Of a stretch of 64,000 bases of DNA, positions 18,756-27,035 are shown piece by piece. Under the pieces are notes generated by a model. It was given only the letters and a program-made list of their open reading frames with translations. It made no database searches and was not told where the DNA came from. Where the stretch lies: positions 2,895,501 through 2,959,500 of the forward strand of contig NZ_JACHNB010000001.1 in NCBI RefSeq assembly GCF_014205225.1, given 5' to 3'. Every line of letters begins with the position of its first letter. Within the stretch, counting starts at the first letter, position 1. A program made the translations under genes and the position numbers. This DNA is from Actinoplanes octamycinicus (GTDB lineage: Bacteria > Actinomycetota > Actinomycetes > Mycobacteriales > Micromonosporaceae).

Positions 18756-19600
18756 CCACGATGTGGCCGGTCGGCGTGAGCGCCGAGACCGAGGTCGCCG
18801 GCCTGCACGGCGCGGCCGACATCTGGCTGCTGGCCGAGTCCGCGGTGGCCGGGCTCGCCACCGTGCTCGACGCCGAGCTGCTGCTGACCGAGGAGGAACG
18901 ACGGCGCCGGGACCGGCTGGTGCGGCCGGACAGCCGGTTGCGGTTCCTCGGCGCCCGGATGCTGACCCGGTACGCCCTGTCCCGGTACGCCGGCCTGCCG
19001 CCGGACCGGTGGCGGTTCGGGGCCGGGCCGTACGGGCGGCCGGAGATCGTCGGCGGCAACCGGTGGGCGCTGGACTTCAACGTCAGCCACACCGACGGGC
19101 TGATCGCCTGCGTGGTGTCGCGCTACCGGCGGACCGGGGTGGACACCGAGCGGTGGCCGGCCCGGCCGGAGGCGGTCCGGCTGGCCGGCAAGGTGCTCAC
19201 CGCCCGCGAGCAGGCCCATTTGGGCGGGCTCGACGAGGGCGCGCGGCGGCGGACGTTCAGCGGGTACTGGGTGCTCAAGGAGGCCTACACCAAGGCGCTC
19301 GGGCTCGGCCTGCAACGGCGCTTCGACAGTTTCGAGGTGTACGACTCGCCGGCCGGCGTGCCGGTGCTCAGCGACCCGACGCTGGGCCCGGGCGGCGGGC
19401 TCTGGCAGCTCGGCCTGCTCGACGTGCCGCCGGCGCACCTGCTCGGGGTGGCCGTCCGGCGCGGCGAGGCGGAGCCGCCGATCCGGCTGCGGATCCGCGA
19501 CGCCGGCCGGGAGCTGATGCTTCCCGGCGACCCGCGGATCACCGGGCCGGCGATCCGCGCCGAGCGGCTGTCCGGGCTGACCGGCCTCGGGATCGTCTGA
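18752..19600 (+). CDS. Sfp-type 4'-phosphopantetheinyl transferase (PfaE role)
   Basis: 282-residue enzyme that attaches phosphopantetheine from coenzyme A to carrier-protein serines; here it should activate the four ACPs of the first gene. Family motifs are present: FNVSHTDGL (residues ~109-117), the metal-binding GVDTE with D131 and E133, and WVLKEAYTKALG with K176 and E177. The start is the ATG in an ATGA overlap with the dehydrogenase stop. It is the last gene before a hairpin, so it closes the synthase operon, matching the PfaE gene often found with Pfa clusters. Confidence 0.95.
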   Translation: MTTMWPVGVSAETEVAGLHGAADIWLLAESAVAGLATVLDAELLLTEEERRRRDRLVRPDSRLRFLGARMLTRYALSRYAGLPPDRWRFGAGPYGRPEIVGGNRWALDFNVSHTDGLIACVVSRYRRTGVDTERWPARPEAVRLAGKVLTAREQAHLGGLDEGARRRTFSGYWVLKEAYTKALGLGLQRRFDSFEVYDSPAGVPVLSDPTLGPGGGLWQLGLLDVPPAHLLGVAVRRGEAEPPIRLRIRDAGRELMLPGDPRITGPAIRAERLSGLTGLGIV

Positions 19601-19612
19601 GTCTCGCGTCGA

Positions 19613-19646
19613 GCCGGAGCCGGACGGGCACCCGTCCGGTTCCGGC
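19613..19646 (+). terminator. Hairpin ending the synthase operon
   Basis: 16-bp inverted repeat GCCGGAGCCGGACGGG with a 2-nt centre and one G-T wobble, 12 bp after the transferase stop. It lacks a U-tract, as is common for GC-rich actinomycete terminators. It separates the synthase operon from the methyltransferase/ligase operon. Confidence 0.7.
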
Positions 19647-19702
19647 CAGGCCGCCGGCGGCCAGCGGCACCCCGACCGGCGGCGGCGTCCGGCGGATCTT
19701 CT

Positions 19703-19728
19703 CTGGTGACTACATTCCACGTCACCAG
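19703..19728 (+). promoter_or_regulatory. Inverted repeat CTGGTGAC-N10-GTCACCAG, candidate operator
   Basis: Perfect 8-bp arms separated by 10 bp, immediately before the AGGGGAG ribosome binding site of the methyltransferase gene. The spacer contains TACATT, an acceptable -10 hexamer, so a repressor bound here would block initiation. Alternatively the repeat acts in RNA as a hairpin overlapping the ribosome binding site. It is the only clear control site for the ligase/peptide operon. Confidence 0.6.
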
Positions 19729-19738
19729 GGGAGTCGCT

Positions 19739-20545
19739 GTGACGACCGTGCTGCCGCCCTCGAATTTCCTGCACGACCGGCCGGACCTCTACGACCGGGT
19801 GATCCCGGAAGCCGGCGATGCCGCGCTGTCCCGCTTCGCCCGGGACATGGTGCTCGCGCACGCGCCCGGCAGAACCGTTCTCGACGTCGGCTGCGGCCTG
19901 GGGCGGGAGCTGGCCGCGCTGCGCGCCGGCGGGCTGGCCGCCGACGGCCTGGACGCCTCCCCGGCCATGGTCGCGGCGGCCCGCGCGGCCAGCCCGGGCA
20001 GCCGGGTCTGGACCGGCTCGATGACCGGCTTCGAGCTCGGGCAGACCTTCGCCGCGGTGCTCTGCCTGGGCAGCACCTTCCTCTACAACCACACCGTCGC
20101 GGACATCCGCGCCACGCTGGCCGCGTTCCACCGGCACCTGCAGCCGGACGGCCTGCTGGTGCTGGAGATGCGCAACGCCGCCCACTTCCTGACCCCGGAG
20201 GGGCAGCGGTTGCTGCGCCACGAGCGGGCCGACGACGTGCCGCTGGACCGCGGGCACCTGCGCTACACCACCCGCCTGGAGATCGACCCGGCGACGCAGC
20301 TGCTGGACCGCTACTACACCTGGCAGCCGCCGACCGGCCCGCCGGTGGTCGAGCACCTGCGGCACCGGCTGCTCTTCCCCCAGGAGCTCGCCGCCCACCT
20401 GGACCGGGCCGGCTTCACCGTGCTGGACATGTTCGACGACCCGGCGCCCGCGCTCGGCCGCTACGCCGGTCCCGGCCCGGTCAGCCGCACGCTGACCGGC
20501 CGGCGGCTGCACGTGCTGGCCCGGCGGACCGGGGCGGCGTCGTGA
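19739..20545 (+). CDS. SAM-dependent methyltransferase (class I)
   Basis: 268 residues from a GTG with AGGGGAG five bases upstream; a GTG 33 bp earlier lies inside the inverted repeat and is less likely. The SAM-binding motif I reads VLDVGCGLGRELAAL (residues ~40-54), followed by the acidic strand end DGLDASPAMVAAA and motif FAAVLCLGSTFLYN. This is the general Methyltransf_25 type; such enzymes methylate O, N or C of small molecules or peptides. First gene of an operon with an SbnA-like enzyme (GTGA overlap), ATP-grasp ligases and an exporter. The substrate is unknown; the amino-acid building block, the peptide or a carboxylate are all reasonable. Confidence 0.85.
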   Translation: MTTVLPPSNFLHDRPDLYDRVIPEAGDAALSRFARDMVLAHAPGRTVLDVGCGLGRELAALRAGGLAADGLDASPAMVAAARAASPGSRVWTGSMTGFELGQTFAAVLCLGSTFLYNHTVADIRATLAAFHRHLQPDGLLVLEMRNAAHFLTPEGQRLLRHERADDVPLDRGHLRYTTRLEIDPATQLLDRYYTWQPPTGPPVVEHLRHRLLFPQELAAHLDRAGFTVLDMFDDPAPALGRYAGPGPVSRTLTGRRLHVLARRTGAAS

Positions 20546-21690
20546 TCCGCGCCGCGGAGGCCACCGTCCTGGACGCGATCGGCGCCACCCCGCTCTTCGG
20601 GGTCCGCCGGATCACCGGGCCGGGCGACGCCGAGCTGCTGCTCAAATGGGAGCGGACCAACCCCGGCGGGAGCGTCAAGGACCGCCCGGCCCGGCACATC
20701 GTGGACGTGGCCGAGCGGCTCGGCCGGCTGCGCCCGGGCGGCACCATCATCGAGTCGTCCAGCGGCAACTTCGGCATCTCGCTGGCGATGATCGGCGCGG
20801 CCCGCGGCTACCGGGTGATCATCCTGATCGACCCGAAGACCACGCCGGCCAACCGCCGGGTCCTCGAGGCGTTCGGCGCGGACATCATCACGGTGACCGA
20901 GCAGGACGACACCGGCAGCTACCACAAGACCCGGATCGCGCTCGCCAACGACCTGGCCCGGCGGATCCCCGGGTCGTTCCGCCCGGACCAGTGCTTCAGC
21001 CTGCTCAACAGCCACGCGCACTACCTGCGTACCGGCGCGGAGCTGCTGGCCGGGTGCGAGGGACGGCTGGATGCGCTGGTCGGCGCGGTGAGCACCGGCG
21101 GGCAGCTCGGCGGCCTGTCCCGCTACCTGCGCCGGCACTCCCCGGTCACCCGGATCGTCGGCGCGGACGCGACCGGCTCCACGGTGTTCGGCGGGACGTC
21201 GCGGGCCTACCTGGTGCCCGGCGTCGGGCTGGGCTGGACCCCGGCCAACCTGGACCTGGACCTGATCGACGCGGCCTACCAGGTGTCGTCGGCCGACACG
21301 TTCTACGCCTGCCGGGCACTGGCCCGCAGCGAGGGGGTGCTGGCCGGGGCGTCCAGCGGCGCGGTGCTGCTGGCCGGGCTGCGCGAGGCGGAACGGCTGG
21401 GGCCGGGCGCCCGGGTGGTGTGCCTGCTGGCCGACGGCGGCGACCGCTACCTGGACACCGTCTACGACGACGGCTGGCTGGCCGCCCACGACATCGTCCT
21501 CGACGAGGTGAACGTCGCCGGGCTGCGCCGGCGGGCCGGGCGGCTGCACCCGATCGGCGAGGAGCGGCCGCTCACCCCGACCGTGGTGGCCGGGCTGGAG
21601 CAGCGGCTGCGGGTGCCGTCCAGCACCCACCAGCTGAACGACCTGGTCCAGCGGGACTGGGCCGCCGAGACGCTGGCGGAGACGTCATGA
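20542..21690 (+). CDS. SbnA-like PLP-dependent beta-replacement enzyme (cysteine synthase family)
   Basis: 382 residues, GTG start overlapping the methyltransferase stop. It carries the PLP lysine K46 in NPGGSVKDRPAR, the phosphate and substrate loop ESSSGNFGISLAMIG, DPKTTPANRRVLEAFGA, and the C-terminal DGGDRYLDTVYDDGWL. These segments match S. aureus SbnA, which makes N-(2-amino-2-carboxyethyl)-L-glutamate from O-phosphoserine and glutamate on the way to 2,3-diaminopropionate, better than housekeeping CysK. The partner dehydrogenase SbnB is absent from the window, so either the unsplit conjugate is used, the partner is elsewhere, or another nucleophile is added to the beta carbon. The ATP-grasp ligases that follow fit a non-protein amino acid, as in dapdiamide biosynthesis (analogy only). 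Confidence 0.85.
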   Translation: MIRAAEATVLDAIGATPLFGVRRITGPGDAELLLKWERTNPGGSVKDRPARHIVDVAERLGRLRPGGTIIESSSGNFGISLAMIGAARGYRVIILIDPKTTPANRRVLEAFGADIITVTEQDDTGSYHKTRIALANDLARRIPGSFRPDQCFSLLNSHAHYLRTGAELLAGCEGRLDALVGAVSTGGQLGGLSRYLRRHSPVTRIVGADATGSTVFGGTSRAYLVPGVGLGWTPANLDLDLIDAAYQVSSADTFYACRALARSEGVLAGASSGAVLLAGLREAERLGPGARVVCLLADGGDRYLDTVYDDGWLAAHDIVLDEVNVAGLRRRAGRLHPIGEERPLTPTVVAGLEQRLRVPSSTHQLNDLVQRDWAAETLAETS

Positions 21691-22916
21691 CCGGCTTCGA
21701 CGGCGCCCTGCTCATCCTCGTCGAGAGCAACGGGACGTACGGCCGGATGCTCGCCCAGCGCGCGCTGCGCGGCGGCGCCCAGGTCCGGCTGCTCACCCGC
21801 GACCCGCGGTGGTACGGCTACCTGGCCGAGGACGGCTACCCGGCGCTGCCGGTGAACACCCTCGACCCGGCGGCCGTGCTGGACGTGGTGGCCGGGCTGC
21901 GGGCGGCCCACCCGGGACCGGTCGCGGTCACCGCCGGGTACGAGCCCAGCCTGGCCACCGCCGCCACCGTGGCCCGGCGGCTCGGCCTGCCCGGCCCGGA
22001 CCCGGACGCGGTGGCCCGGGCGGCCGGCAAGGACCGGATGCGGGTGGCGCTGGCCGCCGCCGGGGTACGCACGCCGCGGTTCCGGATCGCCACCGACGCC
22101 GCGCAGGTGCGTGCCGCGGTGGCCGACCTGGGCGCCCCGGTGGTGGTCAAGCCGGTCAGCAGCGGCGGCAGCGTCGGCGTCCGCTGGTGCCCGGACGCCG
22201 CGACCGCGGCGGCCCACGCCGGCACGCTGCTCGGCGCCCTGGACGAGCGGGGCGCGGTGATGCCGCACCGGGTGCTGGTGGAGGAATACCTCACCGGGCG
22301 GGAGTACTCGGTGGAGCTGTTCGACGGGGTGGCGTACGGCGTCACCGGCAAGCACGTCACCGCGCCGCCGGTGTTCATCGAGACCGGCCACGACTTCCCG
22401 GTACGCCAGCCGGCCGCCGCGGCGCTGGCCGAACGGGCCGCCCGGGCGCTCGGCGTGACCTGGGGCCCGGCGCACCTCGAGGTCAAGGTCGACGACACCG
22501 GCCCGGCGATCATCGAGACGAACCCGCGGCTGGCCGGCGGCGGGCTCACCGAGCTGGTCGAGTGGTGCACCGACCACGACCTGTACGGCGCCACCCTGGC
22601 CCGGCTGCTCGGCCGGGACGGGCCCGGCGCGCCGCCGGCCCGCCGGGCCGGCGCGATCCGCTCGGCGGTCGCCCCGCATCCGCAGCGGGTGACGCGGATC
22701 GACGCGGCGACCGCCCGCCACCTGCCCCGGGTCCGGCAGGTCACCGTGCACGCCCGGCCCGGCGACCGGTGCGGCGGGTTCGGCGACGCCCGGGACCGGC
22801 TGGTCACCGTGGCCGCCGTCGCGCCGGGCGCGGCCGCGGCCGCGGTGGCCGCCCAGCGTGGGCTGGTCGCGGTCCGCGTCACCACCACCTCTCCCGAAGC
22901 CCTTCTCCCCACCTGA
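21687..22916 (+). CDS. ATP-grasp carboxylate-amine ligase 1
   Basis: 409-residue ATP-grasp enzyme, ATG in an ATGA overlap with the SbnA-like gene. Order: an N-terminal Rossmann-like preATP-grasp domain (LLILVESNGTYGRML), the ATP-binding strand VVVKPVSSGGSVGV, VLVEEYLTGREYSVEL (adenine/Mg site), and the Mg-binding IIETNPRLAGGGL. The family activates a carboxylate as acyl phosphate and couples it to an amine. Relatives occur in siderophore, dipeptide and dapdiamide-type pathways. It shares architecture but little sequence with the two ligases that follow, so the three probably catalyse successive, different couplings. Confidence 0.88.
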   Translation: MTGFDGALLILVESNGTYGRMLAQRALRGGAQVRLLTRDPRWYGYLAEDGYPALPVNTLDPAAVLDVVAGLRAAHPGPVAVTAGYEPSLATAATVARRLGLPGPDPDAVARAAGKDRMRVALAAAGVRTPRFRIATDAAQVRAAVADLGAPVVVKPVSSGGSVGVRWCPDAATAAAHAGTLLGALDERGAVMPHRVLVEEYLTGREYSVELFDGVAYGVTGKHVTAPPVFIETGHDFPVRQPAAAALAERAARALGVTWGPAHLEVKVDDTGPAIIETNPRLAGGGLTELVEWCTDHDLYGATLARLLGRDGPGAPPARRAGAIRSAVAPHPQRVTRIDAATARHLPRVRQVTVHARPGDRCGGFGDARDRLVTVAAVAPGAAAAAVAAQRGLVAVRVTTTSPEALLPT

Positions 22917-22925
22917 GGACGTGCC

Positions 22926-24155
22926 ATGGCCAAGATTCTCCTGCTCGGAAGCGGGCGCGACGTCTACCGCGAGTACCTGCTGGCCTCGGTGGCCGCCGAC
23001 CACGACGTGGTGCTGGTCCAGGACGGCCCGGTGACCTGGCAGCGCCGCCACCTGACCGCGGCGCACCACGTCGCCCCCGACGACCCGCAGGCGATCCTGC
23101 GGGTGGCCCGGGACGAGTCCGTCGACGGGGTGCTGACCTGGATGGAGTCGTGGGTGGAGAGCGCCGCGGCGGTGAGCACCGCGCTGCGCCTGCCCGGGCA
23201 TCCGGTGCTCTCCGCCCGGGCCAGCCGGGACAAGCACCGGATGCGCCAGGTGTGGGCGGCGGCCGGGGTGCCGTCGGCCCGATCGATCCTGGTCACCGAC
23301 GAGGCACAGGCCGGGCGGGCGGCCGCCGAGATCGGTTACCCGGTGGTGGTCAAGCCGCGGGCGCTGGCCGCCAGCGTCGGCGTGACGCTGGCCCGGTCAC
23401 CGGCCGAGCTGCGGCGGGCGTACGCGGTCGCGGCCGGCGCCGGCCTGGACCGGTTCGAGAACGCGGTGCCCGGCGTGCTGGTCGAGGAGTACCTGGACGG
23501 CCCGGAGATCAGCGTGGAGTCGGTGGTGGTCCGGGGCGGCCGGGTACGCCCGGTCGCGGTGACCGAGAAGCGCACCGGACTACCGCCCGGCTTCGAGGAG
23601 CTGGGCCATCTGGTGTCCGGGGCACGGCGGGCCGAGCAGCTGGCCTCGGTGCGGCGGGTGGTCGAGGCGGCGCACGACGCGCTCGGGCTGTGCGAGGGCA
23701 CCACCCACGCCGAGCTGCGGCTCACCGACCGGGGCCCGCGGCTGGTCGAGCTGGCCGCCCGGCTCGGCGGCGACCTGATCCCCCGGCTGGTCGGGCTGGC
23801 CACCGGCATCGACCTGGGCGCGGCCGCGGCGGCCGCGGCGCTGGGCGAGGACCCGCTGCTGACCGCCACCCGGCGGGACAGCGCCGGGATCGTCTTCCGC
23901 TACCCGGACCGGGCCGGCGAGGTGGCCCGGCTGGACCCGGTGCCGGTGCTGCCCGGCGTGGTGGAGGCGGCCTGGACCGCGCCGGTCGGCACCCGGGTGG
24001 CGCTGCCGCCGGACGGGTTCATCGGCCGGCTCGGGTACGCGATCGCGGTGGCCGGCGACGACGCCACCTGCCGCGAGCGGCTGGACCGGGCGCACGCCGC
24101 GCTGGTCCCGGTGCTCGCCGGGCAGCCGGAACTGGCCGGGGCGGGCTCCCGGTGA
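22926..24155 (+). CDS. ATP-grasp carboxylate-amine ligase 2
   Basis: 409 residues; ATG after a GAGGAC ribosome binding site, 9 bp beyond the previous stop. Motifs: preATP-grasp KILLLGSGRDVYREYLL, ATP site VVVKPRALAASVGVTLA, VLVEEYLDGPEISVES, and LVELAARLGGDLIPRL for metal binding. The ELAARLGGD form is typical of the biotin-carboxylase-like/carnosine-synthase branch of ATP-grasp ligases, which join amino acids into small peptides. It sits between two other ATP-grasp genes. The substrate cannot be predicted from sequence. Confidence 0.87.
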   Translation: MAKILLLGSGRDVYREYLLASVAADHDVVLVQDGPVTWQRRHLTAAHHVAPDDPQAILRVARDESVDGVLTWMESWVESAAAVSTALRLPGHPVLSARASRDKHRMRQVWAAAGVPSARSILVTDEAQAGRAAAEIGYPVVVKPRALAASVGVTLARSPAELRRAYAVAAGAGLDRFENAVPGVLVEEYLDGPEISVESVVVRGGRVRPVAVTEKRTGLPPGFEELGHLVSGARRAEQLASVRRVVEAAHDALGLCEGTTHAELRLTDRGPRLVELAARLGGDLIPRLVGLATGIDLGAAAAAAALGEDPLLTATRRDSAGIVFRYPDRAGEVARLDPVPVLPGVVEAAWTAPVGTRVALPPDGFIGRLGYAIAVAGDDATCRERLDRAHAALVPVLAGQPELAGAGSR

Positions 24156-25438
24156 GCCGCCCGCTGGTGGTCGTGGTCGGCTTGAACCGGCGGCTGCTGG
24201 CCGCCCTGGACCGGGCCGGGCGGTACGACGTCGTGCTGATCGAGGAGCCGGCGGTCAGCCGGGCGAAGCAGGCCCCGGCCGCGGTCGCCGGGCATCCCGC
24301 GGTGCTCCGCCTGATCACCGCCGGTTACCAGCAGTCGGACGAGTTCCTGCGCGACCCGGCGGTGCGGGCGCTGCGGCCGGTCGCGGTGGTGCCCGGGCAG
24401 GAGTACGCGGTCGAGGCGGCCGCCGCGCTGGCCGAGACGTGCCGGCTGCCCGGCGCCGGGGTCGCCGCGGCCGGGGTGCTGCGGGACAAGCTGCGGCTCC
24501 GGTCGGTCACCACGGCGGCCGGCCTGCGCGCCCCGGCCTGGCAGGAGATCCACGCCGCGGCGGACGTCGCCGGGTTCGCCGCCCGGCACCCCCGGCTGGT
24601 GCTGAAGCCGGCCAACCGGCAGGCCAGCGTCGGTGTGCAGCTGCTGGAGCCGGGTGCCGACCTGGACCGGGCGTGGCGGCGCTGCCGGGCGGCGGACGAG
24701 CCGGACCAGCTCGCCGACCGGCCGATGCGCTGGCGCTACCTGGCCGAGGAGCGGCTGGCCGGCGCCGAGTACAGCGTGGAGAGCCTGGTCGCGGCGGGCC
24801 GGGTGCGGTTCGCCAACGTGACCGCCAAGCACCTGGTGCCCGGGGCGTACCCGGTGGAGATCGGGCACGACGTGCCGGCCGCGGTGCCCGCGGCGGTGCG
24901 GGCCGAGCTGCTGGCCCAGGCCGAGCGGCTGATCGGGGCGGTCGGCTTCGGCACCGGGATCCTGCACTCGGAGTGGAAGCTCACCGAGGCCGGTGGCGAG
25001 CCGCGGGCGACGCTGGTGGAGTGCGCCGGGCGGACCCCGGGGGACAGCATCGTGCCGCTGATCGGGCACGCGTACGGCTTCGATCCGTACCTCGCCCTGG
25101 TCGACCTGCTCGCCGGCGTCGACCCGGAGCCGCCGCGGCAGCCGGTGCGCGGCGCGGCGATCCGCTTCCTCGCCGCCCGCCCCGGGCGCCTGCTGGCGGT
25201 CTCCGGGGTGCCGGCGGCGGCCCGGGTACCCGGGGTCACCGACGTCGCCGTGCTGGCCGAGGCGGGCGCCCGGTTCACCGGCGTGACCAGCTCGTGGGAC
25301 CGGGTGGCCCAGGTGATCGCGGTGGCCGACGACACGGCCGCGGCGGCCCGGGCGGCCGACCGGGCGATCGCCGAGCTGCAGATGATCGTCGACGACACCG
25401 CCGGGGTGCCGGCCGGCGCGGAGGCGCGCCATGGCTGA
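24152..25438 (+). CDS. ATP-grasp carboxylate-amine ligase 3
   Basis: 428 residues from a GTG that overlaps the stop of ligase 2 (GTGA). It shows the preATP-grasp strand PLVVVVGLNRRLL, the ATP site LVLKPANRQASVGVQLL, EERLAGAEYSVESLV and the metal site TLVECAGRTPGDSIVPL, the last resembling carnosine-synthase-like ligases. The C-terminal ~100 residues form the usual lid and extra domain. The third of three consecutive ligases; the MFS gene begins within its last 8 bp. Peptide-bond formation on an amino acid, on the acyl product or at the end of the 20-residue peptides are the options (inference). Confidence 0.86.
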   Translation: MSRPLVVVVGLNRRLLAALDRAGRYDVVLIEEPAVSRAKQAPAAVAGHPAVLRLITAGYQQSDEFLRDPAVRALRPVAVVPGQEYAVEAAAALAETCRLPGAGVAAAGVLRDKLRLRSVTTAAGLRAPAWQEIHAAADVAGFAARHPRLVLKPANRQASVGVQLLEPGADLDRAWRRCRAADEPDQLADRPMRWRYLAEERLAGAEYSVESLVAAGRVRFANVTAKHLVPGAYPVEIGHDVPAAVPAAVRAELLAQAERLIGAVGFGTGILHSEWKLTEAGGEPRATLVECAGRTPGDSIVPLIGHAYGFDPYLALVDLLAGVDPEPPRQPVRGAAIRFLAARPGRLLAVSGVPAAARVPGVTDVAVLAEAGARFTGVTSSWDRVAQVIAVADDTAAAARAADRAIAELQMIVDDTAGVPAGAEARHG

Positions 25439-26714
25439 GCGGGGTCGCGGCGCGATCGCCACGTTCGTCCTGGCGTCGCTGGTCGACGCGGTCGGCACCG
25501 GCTGCTTCCTGGGTGGCTCGGCGCTGTTCCTGACCCGGACGGCCGGTCTGGACGCGGCCCAGGTCGGCGCCGGGCTGTCCCTGGCGGCGGTGGCCGGCCT
25601 GCTGGTCACCGTCCCGGTGGGCCGGCTGGCCGACCGGCACGGCCCGAAACCGGTCCTGCTCACCCTGCTGCTGATCCGGGCCGGGGGCTTCGCCCTGTAC
25701 GCCCTGGTCGGCTCGTTCCCGGCCTTCCTCGCCGTCGCGGTGCTGCTCGGGATGGCCGAGAAGCCGACCAGCCCGGCCCAGCAGGCGCTGATCGCCGCGG
25801 TGGTCGGCGACGGCGAGCGGCAGCGCACGCTGGCCCTGACCCGGGCGGTGCGCAACGTCGGGTTCGGCGCCGGCGCCGGCCTGGCCGCGCTGCTCGTGCT
25901 GCCCGGCTCGCCGGTCGGCCTGCCCGGGGTGGTGCTGTGCAACGCCGTCTCGTTCCTGCTCTCCGGCCTGTTGCTGGCCCGGGTGCCGGCCGCCCGCCCG
26001 GCGCGTCCGGCCGGTCGGCCGCCGGCCCGGCCGCGGCTGCTGGCCGACCGTGGCTACCTGCGGCTCACCGCGCTCAACGGCCTGCTCACCCTGCACATGG
26101 CGCTGCTCTCGACCGGGATCCCGCTGTGGCTGCTGACCGCCACCGACCTGCCCGCCTTCTGGCTGCCGGTGCTGGTGGTGCTCAACACCGTGGTGGCCGC
26201 CCTGGCCCAGGTGCCGGTGGCGCAGCGGGTCCGGGACGCGGCCGGCGCGGTGTCGATGCTGCGGGTGGCCGGGCTGTCGCTGGGCGGCTGCTGCCTGCTG
26301 CTCGCCCTGCTGCCGGGGATGACCGGCGCGGCGGTGGCCGCCGGGATCGCGGTCACCGCGGTGCTGGCGCTGACCGTGGCGGAGCTGACCCAGGCCGCGG
26401 GCGGGTGGGACCTGTCGTTCCGGCGGGCCGACCCGGAGCGACAGGGCGCCTACCTGTCGGTGTTCAGCCTCGGCGTGACCACCCAGACGATCGCCGGGCC
26501 GGTGCTGCTGACCGCGCTGGTGCTGCCGGCCGGCGCGGCCGGGTGGGCGGTGCTCGCCGCACTGCTCGCGGTGGCCGGGCTGGCCGCCCCGATGCTGGTC
26601 CGGGAATCCTTTCGCGAAGCCATTTCTCCTGGTCGCGGCGATCATTCCGAAAAAGCTCCGGAATCGCTGTCCGGATGCCCGGCCGCCGCGCCTCTTAATG
26701 GTGTCTCCGGTTGA
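25431..26714 (+). CDS. MFS transporter, probable product exporter 1
   Basis: 427-residue membrane protein with about 12 hydrophobic segments and the MFS loop 2-3 signature GRLADRHGPKPVL (residues ~64-76). It overlaps the third ATP-grasp gene by 8 bp and ends 32 bp before the first peptide gene. Such carriers in biosynthetic operons normally export the product or confer self-resistance. The final ~30 residues are polar and come from a locally less GC-rich segment. Confidence 0.88.
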   Translation: MAERGRGAIATFVLASLVDAVGTGCFLGGSALFLTRTAGLDAAQVGAGLSLAAVAGLLVTVPVGRLADRHGPKPVLLTLLLIRAGGFALYALVGSFPAFLAVAVLLGMAEKPTSPAQQALIAAVVGDGERQRTLALTRAVRNVGFGAGAGLAALLVLPGSPVGLPGVVLCNAVSFLLSGLLLARVPAARPARPAGRPPARPRLLADRGYLRLTALNGLLTLHMALLSTGIPLWLLTATDLPAFWLPVLVVLNTVVAALAQVPVAQRVRDAAGAVSMLRVAGLSLGGCCLLLALLPGMTGAAVAAGIAVTAVLALTVAELTQAAGGWDLSFRRADPERQGAYLSVFSLGVTTQTIAGPVLLTALVLPAGAAGWAVLAALLAVAGLAAPMLVRESFREAISPGRGDHSEKAPESLSGCPAAAPLNGVSG

Positions 26715-26746
26715 CACGGAGGGCGTAGCGAAAGGAGGTGGTTCGC

Positions 26747-26809
26747 ATGTCGTTCGAGATCGTGATCGTCGAGGAGCAGTCCGAGCTGCTGCATCACCCG
26801 ACCCTCTGA
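26747..26809 (+). CDS. 20-residue peptide, copy 1 (candidate ribosomal precursor or scaffold)
   Basis: Encodes MSFEIVIVEEQSELLHHPTL. The ribosome binding site AAAGGAGG (26731-26738) sits 8 bases before the ATG and is the strongest seen in this window. The same 20 residues are encoded twice more within the next 230 bp, differing only at synonymous codons, which argues for a translated product under purifying selection. The N-terminal half is acidic and hydrophobic like a short leader; the C-terminal half LLHHPTL carries two histidines, proline and threonine. Downstream enzymes (SagB type, cupin oxygenase) and upstream ATP-grasp ligases make it a likely substrate or scaffold. I do not recognise the family. 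Confidence 0.85.
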   Translation: MSFEIVIVEEQSELLHHPTL

Positions 26810-26858
26810 TCGGGTCTGCCCGCAGGACCCGTCACTGTTCGGTGAGGAGGTGATCCGC

Positions 26859-26921
26859 ATGTCGTTCGAGATCGTCATCGTCGAGGAGCAGTCCGAGCTG
26901 CTGCACCACCCGACCCTCTGA
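26859..26921 (+). CDS. 20-residue peptide, copy 2
   Basis: Identical protein to copy 1, with GAGGAGG eight bases before the ATG. Its start is 112 bp after that of copy 1. Synonymous changes at the second valine codon (GTC for GTG) and the first histidine codon (CAC for CAT) distinguish it from copy 1. The spacer between the copies differs, so what is kept is the ribosome binding site plus the coding part. Confidence 0.86.
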   Translation: MSFEIVIVEEQSELLHHPTL

Positions 26922-26972
26922 CCGGGTCTGGCACCTGGATGCCGGGATTCGTTCAGTGAGGAGGTGATTCGC

Positions 26973-27035
26973 ATGTCGTTCGAGATCGTGATCGTCGAGG
27001 AGCAGTCCGAGCTGCTGCACCACCCGACCCTCTGA
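26973..27035 (+). CDS. 20-residue peptide, copy 3
   Basis: Third identical 20-residue product, GAGGAGG nine bases before the ATG, start 114 bp after copy 2. From here to the terminator at 27247 there is no further convincing gene. Three equal copies raise peptide dosage, as is seen for several ribosomal peptide precursors. Confidence 0.86.
   Translation: MSFEIVIVEEQSELLHHPTL

Larger units (their letters stand above)
26730..27035 (+). repeat. Three tandem ~112-bp units carrying the peptide genes
   Basis: Each unit is a GGAGGTG-TTCGC or GGAGGTGAT-CGC ribosome binding region, a 63-bp gene and a ~50-bp spacer that diverges between units. Conservation is confined to about 80 bp per unit. Confidence 0.85.

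Noticed and set aside
26711..26716. TTGACA before peptide copy 1 as a -35 box
   Set aside because: No convincing -10 hexamer 16-18 bp downstream; the spacing falls on the ribosome binding site. Transcription from the operon start is simpler.
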